This document shows, piece by piece, positions 39,508 to 48,431 of a stretch of 64,000 bases of DNA. The translations under genes and the position numbers were made by a program. Origin of the DNA: Tritrichomonas musculus (taxonomy: Eukaryota; Parabasalia; Tritrichomonadida; Tritrichomonadidae). The DNA lies in contig JAPFFF010000001.1 of the NCBI GenBank assembly GCA_039105265.1, positions 7,998,001 through 8,062,000 of the forward strand. Direction: 5' to 3'. Numbering within the stretch: position 1 is the stretch's first letter; every line of letters starts with the position of its first letter. The notes beneath the pieces were generated by a model. That model ran no database searches. It saw only the letters and a program-made list of their open reading frames with translations, and was not told where the DNA came from.

Positions 39508-42099
39508 ATGTTTCATAAAAATAGAAACCTAGTTGAAGCTGTTTTACCTTTTATTGACAATAATGATATTGAAAAGGCCATAGATGATCAAGCTTTTATT
39601 GATTTCTTTCATAAATTCATTAATGATGAAAACAATTTGTCACAAAAAGAAATCATTGAAATTTCTCAAGACAAACATCATAATATTGAACACCAGTTAT
39701 GTTTTAATATGACTGAAGCTAACTTTTTCATAAAAATTAGCAAATCTAGAATGACTCACATAAACTCAGAAAAAAAAATGTTCCAAAAATTAGATTCTCA
39801 TTTCATTTTGCATATAAATGATAATGACGAATCAGATCAACGTCCATTTCTTCCTGGAATGACATTGAGAAATCTACTCGAAAGAAATTATTTTAATCAT
39901 ATAATTACAGATGTCGACAAACTTGTTTGGGCTCTTCAAATATTGATAGCAATGAGTGATATTTATGAAGAAAATAGCAACAATCCAAAGAATGAATCGA
40001 TAAATTATGGAAAAATTTCTGATGAATCATTTTATATTGATTCAATGAAAAATATTTATCTTTTCTCTTTCCCAGAAATTTCGGATCAGAGAACTGTTAA
40101 AAATAAAATGGCTGATTTCGTTTCAATAGGGGAAATCCTTGATTCCATCTTCAAAGAAAAAACATTAGAAAGCCATCTTTATTCAAACAATGGATTCTAT
40201 TGGTATCGGAATTATCACATGATAATTGACAAAGTTTTGAATAAATTCACCATAACTGATGATGAGGTACCGAATTTCCAAGATATAATCAATGAAATCA
40301 AGAAGACAGAAATTTATGAAGAGAATCAAAATGAAATAAATTTGAGATTGAATGAATCTCAATTTATTTCAGCATCAACAAAATGCAGCTTCAATGATCT
40401 GGTTTTGGCTCAATTAGGAGGTCTTAATGATATCAATCCAATTTGTTCCAGATTATTTAGAAAGCTTCGAGATCAATCAAAAGAAGGAAGCGACTATTTC
40501 TTATTTTTTAATTTAGTATTGCATGTATTCTTTCCGAGCTACAATAGAAATGGTAGAAGGATTGAATACATTGAATTCTTAAACATTTTTAAAGAGAATG
40601 ATGTGAAATCAATGATTGAAAAACTAATAAAAACAAATTTGCCTTCAAATGATCAATTTCAAGAGATGATGAAAGCATTTGATATTGAAAGATCATTGCT
40701 TAACAATAGTTTAGCCGAAATGATAAAGTATCAATTAAAACAATGTTGTCATAAAGAAACCTATTTTCATGAAGTTATCAAAACTTTGGCAAACTATTAT
40801 TTCCCTAATACTAATGAGCAAGTTTTAAATGATTGCAATGCTTTTGACTATTTTGGAATTCTAGAATTTTTAATTCAAAAAGATGATATTTTATATCTAA
40901 CATATCCAACAATGAGCAAAGAAAACTTTAAAAGATTATCAGAAATGCCAACTTATGAAAAAATGAAGGACTTTTTCAAAAGCTCTTTTGAAGATATTAC
41001 TTTTTATCGTAACATTTTTATTTTAAACAATGTTGATGGTTTTGATTCACTTCTAATAAGTCACCAATTATTTTTCAATGTTACTGATGCAAGTTTTTAT
41101 TTAGAAAGAAAATATCTTCATGATGAACTTGATCAAAAGTTTAAAGCAAAAGTTTTATTTCAAGATGAGATTTTTAGCAATGTAACAAATTCAAAATATA
41201 TCATTCATTTGAACCAAAACATTAATCAAATTAAATATTATGAAAATGTTTCGATATCGTTAATTCCTTTTTTATCATCAACTCTTTATAATTTCATTTT
41301 GAGGAATAGCAAAAATCACATCATTACAGATACAGATAAAATTTTATGGGCAATTCAAATGGCAATTGCTTTTCGTGATCTTGATAGCTATTCAAAACAA
41401 AACAATTCAATTGATTTCATTGATTGTATATCTGATCATTCATTTTATATCGATGAAATGAAAAATATTTATTTATGTTCACTTGCTTTTTGTAATGAAA
41501 GAGAAAATGACATGTCAACTACTTTTGGCCCTTTTTATTTTCGTTCAAATAGTCACAGATCATATATTTATGCATATGGAGTTTTACTGAATGAAATAAT
41601 AACTGAAATGGAACCTAAAACAATGTTTGGAAATATGTCACGTCGCCAAAGAAACGAATATACAAAGAACGGATATGCAAAGTTTAATTTATTTAATGAA
41701 TATGGAGAAAAATGGTATAATAAATATGGTCAAGATATTAAAGAAATAGTTTACAAATGTATTGATGGTTCTTTTATTAATTTCACTCAAATTATTGACG
41801 AGTTAAAAGAGACAAAATTGTATAAAATGAATCAATATATAGTTGATAAAAGAGAGATGAATGCAAAACCAATCGATTCTTCAAGAAAATTTTCTTTTCA
41901 TTCAATTATGCTAGTTGAAATTACTGGAATAAATGAAATGAAATGTATTTTAAATCGTTTCTTCGAGGATTTATCAGTAAAATATAGTCAAGATGATGAA
42001 CATCAAATCCTTTATGAAAATATTCTAAATGAAATTAAGAGCTCAAATTCAACAAAAAATTACTTCAATGCCTTTAAATTATTAACAAAAAAGTTTTAA
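39508..42099 (+). CDS. Tandem kinase-like (pseudokinase) protein, 863 aa
   Basis: Two diverged copies of a kinase-like unit, roughly 25-300 and 500-790. In each a segment like FFNVTDASFYLERK is followed by a hinge-like part (LIPFLSSTLYNFI / LPGMTLRNLL), then ITDTDKILWAIQMAIAFRDL / ITDVDKLVWALQILIAMSDI (the place of helix E in kinases), then SDHSFYIDEMKNIYLCSL / SDESFYIDSMKNIYLFSF, which sits where HRDLKPxNILLD...KIxDFG would be. The catalytic HRD and DFG residues are missing in both, so phosphotransfer is unlikely. It is convergent with the Sel1/kinase-like gene, whose N terminus has lost the same motifs. Kinase relationship is inferred from pattern, not from conserved residues. Confidence 0.5.
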   Translation: MFHKNRNLVEAVLPFIDNNDIEKAIDDQAFIDFFHKFINDENNLSQKEIIEISQDKHHNIEHQLCFNMTEANFFIKISKSRMTHINSEKKMFQKLDSHFILHINDNDESDQRPFLPGMTLRNLLERNYFNHIITDVDKLVWALQILIAMSDIYEENSNNPKNESINYGKISDESFYIDSMKNIYLFSFPEISDQRTVKNKMADFVSIGEILDSIFKEKTLESHLYSNNGFYWYRNYHMIIDKVLNKFTITDDEVPNFQDIINEIKKTEIYEENQNEINLRLNESQFISASTKCSFNDLVLAQLGGLNDINPICSRLFRKLRDQSKEGSDYFLFFNLVLHVFFPSYNRNGRRIEYIEFLNIFKENDVKSMIEKLIKTNLPSNDQFQEMMKAFDIERSLLNNSLAEMIKYQLKQCCHKETYFHEVIKTLANYYFPNTNEQVLNDCNAFDYFGILEFLIQKDDILYLTYPTMSKENFKRLSEMPTYEKMKDFFKSSFEDITFYRNIFILNNVDGFDSLLISHQLFFNVTDASFYLERKYLHDELDQKFKAKVLFQDEIFSNVTNSKYIIHLNQNINQIKYYENVSISLIPFLSSTLYNFILRNSKNHIITDTDKILWAIQMAIAFRDLDSYSKQNNSIDFIDCISDHSFYIDEMKNIYLCSLAFCNERENDMSTTFGPFYFRSNSHRSYIYAYGVLLNEIITEMEPKTMFGNMSRRQRNEYTKNGYAKFNLFNEYGEKWYNKYGQDIKEIVYKCIDGSFINFTQIIDELKETKLYKMNQYIVDKREMNAKPIDSSRKFSFHSIMLVEITGINEMKCILNRFFEDLSVKYSQDDEHQILYENILNEIKSSNSTKNYFNAFKLLTKKF

Positions 42100-42159
42100 G
42101 ATACATTTTTTTTGTTGTATTATTACAGTCATTTTTTGTTTTTCATTAAAAAGTTTTGT

Positions 42160-45100
42160 TTATTTTGTAAATCTTGAATATTTTGTGAGTTCTTTAAACT
42201 TGTCTTTTGCATCAACGAATCCCTGATCAGCTGCCTTCTTATAGTATCTGACAGCTTCTTTTTTATTCATCTCAATTCCATCACCAATTTCAATCATAGA
42301 AGCATATGAATGCATTGATTTCAAATGGCCACGATCAGCTGCATTTTTAAAAAATTCAGCAGCTTTTCTTTTGTCCATTTCGATTCCATAACCATTGTAA
42401 AGCACTTCAGCGTAAGTGTGAATAGAATCCAAATGACCTTTATTTATTGCATATTGAAGATATTCAATAGCTTCTTTTTTATTTATTTGAACACCACCTT
42501 CACCATTAATAAGGCAAAGAGCATAATTATGAATTGAGTCCAAGTTGCCACGATCTGCAGCAAATTTAAAATATTTAGCACCTTCTTCTTTATTAATATC
42601 AACACCTTCTCCCTTAAAAACAATGCAAGCGTAAATGTACATTGAAGGAACATGTCCTTTATCGGCTGCCATTTTATAATATTTCAAAGCTTCATAATGA
42701 TTTTTTTCAATTCCCATTCCATATTTTAACATGTGTGCGCAATTGTACATTGAAAGCATATGTCCTCTATTTGCAGCTATTTTAAAATATTCAAATGCAG
42801 CTTGAATATTTTGTTCAATTTCTTTACAAAACAACAACATACATGCATAATTATACATTGAATCAAGATGTCCTTTATCTAAAGCAAGTTTATAATAATG
42901 AAAAGCCATTTTTTTATCCATTTGAATTCCTTCACCATTTTCAAGCTTAAATGCATAAACAAACATTGATTCAAGATGCCCTTTATCAGCTGCCAATTTG
43001 AAATATTTGACCGCTTCTTCTAGATTTCGTTCAACGCCACTACCAGTGTTATATGCATGCCCACAATTATAGATTGATTCAAGATGCCCTTTATCTGCAA
43101 GCTTTTTAAATATACAAAAAGCTTCCTTCATGTTTATGTCAATTCCTTCACCTTCGAAAAGCATCACTGCATAAGCAAACAATGAATCAATGTCGCCTAG
43201 ATCTCCTCCAATTTTATAATATTTAGCTGCTTCTTTCTTGTTTGTTTCTATTCCTTCACCAAATCTGCACATGTAGGCATAACAAAGAACGCCTTGAAGC
43301 TTTCTTCGATCTGCTGCAATCTTGAAATATTTAGCTGCTTCTTTCTTGTCAATTTCTGCTCCTTCTCCAATTCTTCTCAACGATGCATAAACAACCATTG
43401 CATCAGTATGTCCTCGTTCTGCAGCAAGCTTGAAATATTTCAATGCTTCAACTTTGTCTTGTGCAACACCTTTTCCTTTATGATTCATGAATGCATACAA
43501 GTACATTGAATCAACATTCCCTTTTTCCGCAGCAAGCTTGTAATATTTGAGCGCTTCTAAATAGTTCATTTCAATTCCTTTCCCATTTTCAGCCATGATT
43601 GCATATTCATACATTGCGTCAGAATAGCCTCGATCTGCTGCAAGCTTAAAATACTTGGCTGCTTCTTGCCAGTCTAATCTGATTCCGTTGCCAAATTGAG
43701 CTAAAATTGCATAGTTATACATCGAGACAACATGTCCATGATCTGCTGCAAGTTTAAAATATTTGGCTGCTTCTTTTTGATTTTTAAATCCTTTTCTTTC
43801 AAGATTCATGAGTGCATATTCGAACATTGATTGAACATGTCCATGATCTGCTGCAAGTTTAAAATATTTGGATGCTTCTTCATTGTTTTTATCAACGCCA
43901 TTTTTATCATTTGAAATGATTTTTGCATATTCGAACATTGACTCCAACTCGTTTTGATCTGCTGCAAGCTTGAAATACTTGGTTGCTTCTTCAATGTTTT
44001 TTTCAACACCTTCACCATTTTTGGCCATAATTGCATAGTTGTACATCGAGTCAATGTCGCCATGATCAGCAGCGAGTTTGTAGTATTTTGCAGCTTCTTC
44101 ATTGTTGATTTCAATTCCATCACCGTCACGATTCATCGCTGCATACATGAACATCGAGTTAAAGTGCCCGTGATCAGCTGCGAGTTTGTAGTAACGAGCT
44201 GCCTCTTTCATATCATCTCCATTCCCATCACCAAATTTGAGCATGTCTGCATACGTGTACATTGACTCAAAGTGGCCGAGGTCTGCTGAAAGCTTGTAAT
44301 ACCGGACTGCTTCTTCACTGCTCCTTTCAATGCCAACGCCATTCTCAGCCATGCTCGCATATTCAAACATCGAGTCCAAGTGGCCTCTCTCTGCCAAGTA
44401 CCTAAATATTCTGCACGCTTCTTCAACGTTCTTCTCAATTCCTTCACCATTCTTCAGCATTTTGGCATATTCAAACATCGAGTCAAGGTGTCCTTTGTCT
44501 GCTGCAAGCTTGAAATATTTGATCGCTTCTTCAACGTTCTTCTCAATTCCTTCACCATTCTTCAGCATTTTGGCATATTCAAACATCGAGTTAAGGTGTC
44601 CTTTGTCAGCTGCAATCTTGAAATATTTGATCGCTTCTTCAACGTTCTTCTCAATTCCTTCACCATTCTTCAGCATTTTGGCATATTCAAACATCGAGTT
44701 AAGGTGTCCTTTGTCTGCTGCAAGCTTGAAATATTTGAGTGCTTTATCATCATCTTTGGCTGTCCCATATCCAGAATGATGCATCCTGGCGTATACAAAA
44801 GCAAAGTATTCATTTTCAATTGATAATTGGTCGAGATTTTCAATATATTTTGAGAGAGATGAACGATGAACTGATTCGTATTTGTTCATTTCTTCTTCCA
44901 AGATCCATTCGTAGTTTATGTTTTGCGTGTAAAATTCTTCAATTATTTGTTGAAAATTTGGCCTACTCTGTTTGCTTTTTGACCAACACTTTTCAATTAG
45001 AACTCGAAGCCATTTTATGTCAATTTTTGACAAATCTGGAAGCGCTTCCTCGTCTTCACTGAATGATTTTTGACATGTAATCAGTTCGTATGCAATTTGT

Positions 45101-45645
45101 CCAAAAGAAAAAATTTCATCTTTTGATCTTATTGAATAATCTTGTGCTTCATGATTTTGAATTGAAAATTCCGTGATATCTATTTGCGGATATAAGTTGT
45201 CATCAAGATAAATTTTACTAGAATCGAAACTGTCGAAAAAAAGTTCATGAATTTGAAGATAATTTAATGTATTAGCAATTCCTAATAAAATGATAAATGT
45301 CGTTGTATCTTTATAAATTTCTGGCTCTTGCTGGCTATTTGCTCGTTGCATAATAAAATCTTCTAATGCTCCTTTCTGTTTGTATTCAGTCACAATTATT
45401 GGATAATTTTGGTATGAAAAATCGCAAATGGGCAATATTCCTTTATACATTGATATATACTTTATTTTTGATGAATTAGAAATGAAAATGTCTTTGATAC
45501 CATCAGTGATATTATTTATTTGGATTATTTTTTGTATATATTTGTTATGTGTGGATAAATCTTCAATAACACACATAGAATCTTTAGATTTTGATTCGAT
45601 ATCACATATTTTCGTGTATTTTGTAGAAATAACTTCTGTTGTCAT
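42160..45645 (-). CDS. Kinase-like domain fused to about 24 Sel1 repeats, 1161 aa
   Basis: Residues 1-255 have a protein-kinase layout: a hinge-like YPIIVTEYKQKGALEDFI, helix E (ILLGIANTLNYLQIHEL), and a C-lobe with DEIFSFGQIAYELITCQKSF and a final CWSKSKQSRPNFQQIIEEF, which matches the kinase subdomain XI CWxxxPxxRPxF. The catalytic loop reads FFDSFDSSKIYLD instead of HRDLKxxNxLL, and the DFG place reads ITEFS, so it is probably a pseudokinase. From about 275 to 1150 follow some 24 Sel1 repeats of 36 residues (AADKGHLDSMFEYAKMLKNGEGIEKN type), which form a superhelix for protein binding. Four units at 44420-44740 are nearly identical at DNA level. Sel1-kinase fusions are expanded in trichomonads. 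Confidence 0.88.
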   Translation of the reverse strand: MTTEVISTKYTKICDIESKSKDSMCVIEDLSTHNKYIQKIIQINNITDGIKDIFISNSSKIKYISMYKGILPICDFSYQNYPIIVTEYKQKGALEDFIMQRANSQQEPEIYKDTTTFIILLGIANTLNYLQIHELFFDSFDSSKIYLDDNLYPQIDITEFSIQNHEAQDYSIRSKDEIFSFGQIAYELITCQKSFSEDEEALPDLSKIDIKWLRVLIEKCWSKSKQSRPNFQQIIEEFYTQNINYEWILEEEMNKYESVHRSSLSKYIENLDQLSIENEYFAFVYARMHHSGYGTAKDDDKALKYFKLAADKGHLNSMFEYAKMLKNGEGIEKNVEEAIKYFKIAADKGHLNSMFEYAKMLKNGEGIEKNVEEAIKYFKLAADKGHLDSMFEYAKMLKNGEGIEKNVEEACRIFRYLAERGHLDSMFEYASMAENGVGIERSSEEAVRYYKLSADLGHFESMYTYADMLKFGDGNGDDMKEAARYYKLAADHGHFNSMFMYAAMNRDGDGIEINNEEAAKYYKLAADHGDIDSMYNYAIMAKNGEGVEKNIEEATKYFKLAADQNELESMFEYAKIISNDKNGVDKNNEEASKYFKLAADHGHVQSMFEYALMNLERKGFKNQKEAAKYFKLAADHGHVVSMYNYAILAQFGNGIRLDWQEAAKYFKLAADRGYSDAMYEYAIMAENGKGIEMNYLEALKYYKLAAEKGNVDSMYLYAFMNHKGKGVAQDKVEALKYFKLAAERGHTDAMVVYASLRRIGEGAEIDKKEAAKYFKIAADRRKLQGVLCYAYMCRFGEGIETNKKEAAKYYKIGGDLGDIDSLFAYAVMLFEGEGIDINMKEAFCIFKKLADKGHLESIYNCGHAYNTGSGVERNLEEAVKYFKLAADKGHLESMFVYAFKLENGEGIQMDKKMAFHYYKLALDKGHLDSMYNYACMLLFCKEIEQNIQAAFEYFKIAANRGHMLSMYNCAHMLKYGMGIEKNHYEALKYYKMAADKGHVPSMYIYACIVFKGEGVDINKEEGAKYFKFAADRGNLDSIHNYALCLINGEGGVQINKKEAIEYLQYAINKGHLDSIHTYAEVLYNGYGIEMDKRKAAEFFKNAADRGHLKSMHSYASMIEIGDGIEMNKKEAVRYYKKAADQGFVDAKDKFKELTKYSRFTK

Positions 45646-46101
45646 CTTTGAGTTTCTATCTCAATTTTTTTTTTTATCGTTTTACATTGAAATAAATTAT
45701 TTTTTGAATCATCTTCATATTTTCACCTACTTTATAAAAAATAATGAATTTGAACAAATTTATATTAAATGATTAATTCTACAATTATCTCTTTATGAGC
45801 TTTATCATTATAATGATAATTCTTTTTGAATACTGGCCCTTTCAAATTTAGAATGAAGAAGATTTTCTTTCAATTTCCATTATCTCATTTTTTTTACATT
45901 TTATATATAAAATAATAAATTCTACGATTATCTCTTTATGCGCTTTGTCATTGATGTCTACATCTCCTTTTTCTACATTGTACAAAACGCATCAAGGTAG
46001 GCTCAGCACATCCTTTCAACATTGTTATTACTTCTTACACATAATATCAACAATCAAAAATACACAAATGTGTCTTTTCATACACTTTGAATAGTGCAAT
46101 A
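45646..46101. other. Intergenic with a duplicated 37-bp segment
   Basis: TTAATTCTACAATTATCTCT onward (45773-45809) is repeated with five mismatches at 45916-45952, 143 bp apart. An inverted copy of the upstream motif (CTTTTTGAAT, 45822-45831) lies about 180 bp upstream of the Sel1 gene's start. No gene seen. Confidence 0.45.
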
Positions 46102-46443
46102 ATGTTTACAAATGAAGGACAATGCTTATTATTTGAGAATGAAGAATATATTAAAAATGAACAGATTAACAACACACAGGAAGGAAATTCTCGTCCATCC
46201 TTTAGCAATGACTGTGGAAATATTACTATTGCAGAATGTGAATTCCATAATTGCCATTCAAGCCAAGAAGGAGTTTCTTTATATATTTATCAAGATTCCT
46301 TTGCAATAAAACATGAGACGATATTTGTCATCATTGAGAGAAAACACAATTCCTTCTTCTGTAACTTCAATTGGATGTTTTGTTTTCAGTGGATGTTTAT
46401 CTTTGACAGAAATCACAATTCCCTCTTCAAGAACTTTAATTGA
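46102..46443 (+). CDS. Short frame with beta-helix/Pmp-like motif, probably the upstream part of a broken surface-protein gene
   Basis: ATG at 46102 gives 113 residues. The stretch GNITIAECEFHNCHSS followed by a YIYQ segment is the style of trichomonad Pmp-like and beta-helix repeats (FxNCxS). The frame then overlaps, in another frame, the BspA-like frame beginning at 46313, and its last 40 residues are out-of-frame translation of leucine-rich-repeat DNA. I infer one frame disruption near the join, or a chimera made by recombination. No signal peptide seen. Confidence 0.35.
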   Translation: MFTNEGQCLLFENEEYIKNEQINNTQEGNSRPSFSNDCGNITIAECEFHNCHSSQEGVSLYIYQDSFAIKHETIFVIIERKHNSFFCNFNWMFCFQWMFIFDRNHNSLFKNFN

Positions 46444-47134
46444 GAATTCTGCTTTCAGCAGATGTTCATCATTGACAAAAATTCCTTTTTCTGTAACCTC
46501 AATTGGAAATTCTGCTTTCGGTGGATGTTCATCATTGAGAGAAATCACAATTCCTTCTTCAATAACTTCAATTCGAAATTCTGTTTTCGGTAGATGTTCA
46601 TTTTTAACCGAAATCACAATTCCTTCTTCAATAACTTCAATTGGAAATCATGCTTTCAAAGGATGCTCATCTTTGAGAGAAATTACAATTCCTTCTTCTG
46701 TAAAATCAGTTGGAGATAGTGCTTTCGATGGATGTTCATCACTGAACGAAATTGAAATTCCTTCTTCAATTACTTCAACTGGAAATTCTGCTTTCAGTGA
46801 ATGTTCATTGACAGAAATCACAATTCCTTCTTCAATAGCTTCAATTAAAAATCATGTTTTCTATAGATGTTCATCATTGAGAGAAGTCATAATTCCTTTT
46901 TCTGAAACTTCAATTGGAGAATATGCTTTCTATGGATGTTCATCATTGACAAAAATCAAAATTTCTTATTCAGTTGGAGATTCTGCATTCAAAGGATGCT
47001 CATCATTGGGAGATATCAAAATTCTTTCTTCAAAAAGAGGCCATTCTTTCTATAAAAGCTCATCATTGAGAAGAATTGCAATTTTTTCTTCTTTAACTTC
47101 AATTGGTAATGGTGCTATTCCCTCAAATAAATAA
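46313..47134 (+). CDS. BspA-like leucine-rich repeat (LRR_5) protein, short and irregular
   Basis: 273 residues, almost entirely 23-residue BspA-type repeats of the form CSSLREITIPSSITSIGNSAF. About eleven units are present; several have lost 2-6 residues (for example the unit at about 62-80 and the last two), unlike well-kept members of the family, which are longer and usually end in a transmembrane helix. There is no signal peptide and no C-terminal helix. BspA-like proteins are the largest surface family of Trichomonas and are linked to adhesion and binding of host or bacterial partners. This copy may be a decaying or cytosolic member. Confidence 0.7.
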   Translation: MRRYLSSLRENTIPSSVTSIGCFVFSGCLSLTEITIPSSRTLIENSAFSRCSSLTKIPFSVTSIGNSAFGGCSSLREITIPSSITSIRNSVFGRCSFLTEITIPSSITSIGNHAFKGCSSLREITIPSSVKSVGDSAFDGCSSLNEIEIPSSITSTGNSAFSECSLTEITIPSSIASIKNHVFYRCSSLREVIIPFSETSIGEYAFYGCSSLTKIKISYSVGDSAFKGCSSLGDIKILSSKRGHSFYKSSSLRRIAIFSSLTSIGNGAIPSNK

Positions 47135-47582
47135 AATACAACAGTTTAATTTATTTTAACTGCGAAAAGATCATATAACAGTTTATTTGTCTTACTCATA
47201 AAAAATTATATAGTGATATCATTTTTATCAATATTGATTTCATTTTTCAATATAATAATAATAATACCAGCTTTCTTCTATGATAGAAATCGAAATAAAT
47301 TATCAAATTAATAATTTTGTTATCAATATCTAAAAATGTACTGATAATTTATATCGATTATTGAGATATAACAAGCCTAATTGACATAATAAAATGATTT
47401 TTTTGATGACAATTGAATATTGATATGATTTTGTTGTTTATAGATTTATTGTAATTCTATTGTTAAAAGTTTATTTTTGAATCAACGATATTTTATATTT
47501 TATTTTATTATATAACTTATTTCGTTTGAAGCAAAGAAGTCAAATTGCAATAATTACCTAAAAATCAAAAGAGAGAATTCGC
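47135..47582. other. Intergenic with one inverted-repeat-element end
   Basis: ATAACAAGCCTAATT at 47368-47382 matches the right end of the element at 3418-3895 in 13 of 15 bases. A matching left end was not found nearby. Otherwise AT-rich sequence without genes. Confidence 0.4.
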
Positions 47583-47688
47583 AAAATGTATGTTACTAAA
47601 AGAAGTTTCGAATTTGATGAAATTTCAAAACATCGACAATCATCTAATATTAGATGAAATTGAAACTTCTTTTAGTGACAAACATTTT
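47583..47688. repeat. Hairpin with inner perfect palindrome
   Basis: AAAATGTATGTTACTAAAAG onward (47583-47614) pairs with 47659-47688 over about 30 bp with two or three mismatches. Inside the loop TCATCTAATATTAGATGA (47639-47656) is a perfect 18-bp palindrome. A 68-codon frame crossing it (47590-47796) is then partly a reflection of the hairpin. It lies between two outward-facing ends of the AAATAGGCTTGTTAT family. Confidence 0.5.
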
Positions 47689-48431
47689 GTGAACCTTTTC
47701 CCTTTAATTTCAGTCACTGATGATGGAACCTCAAGTGCAAACAACTTACAGGATTTCTCAACAGAACTCTTTCCAATTGAAGTCACAGAGGATTGAATTA
47801 CGAATTCTTTCAATGATGAACATCATCAAAACTTGGGATCTTCAATCCTCATGAAAGAAACATCTTATAAAAAGTTCTTAATTGATATTGATGATCCCCA
47901 AATAATTAGACTTGTTATACTGATAATGATCATAAAGACTAACTAAAACTGCCTATCATAGATGAAAATCAAAAATCGATTAGAAATTTTTATAAAAAAA
48001 AGAAAAAATAAAATGATATTAAAATTTCTTTTTATTATTAAGAAGTAATATGTTTATTGCTTTGAACTAGATTTTCTTAGCAATTTTTGCAAAATGGTGG
48101 TGTTTTTGAATTTGATTGCCAATGTAATTGGAGATAGATTAAAACAAAAATTGAAGAATTTCATTTAAATAAATAATTACAAATATAATTTAAAAATTTG
48201 ATTTAAATGCGATTTAAAATATTGATTGAAAATGTGATTTAATGATTTGATATGAAATCCCATATCAAAATTTGATTGATAACACCATTAAAAAACTCAA
48301 CTGAAAATTATATTGAAATTTGTGAATGATGATGTCATTTAATGATGTGATGTGAAATGATATTAAATGATTTAATTTGATGAAATGATATTTAAAGAAA
48401 TTAAAGCAAGAATTTTGTTTAAATATTCCAT
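47689..48431. other. Intergenic, possible coding debris and one element end
   Basis: AATTAGACTTGTTAT at 47904-47918 resembles the left end of the 3418-3895 element. Around 47700-47900 the composition is less AT-biased (for example LFPLISVTDDGTSSANN in one frame), which may be debris of a dead gene. From about 48160 the low-complexity filler of the ankyrin array begins. Confidence 0.35.

Noticed and set aside
44330-44823. 149- and 147-codon plus-strand frames with internal repeats
   Set aside because: Antisense shadows of the near-identical Sel1 units.
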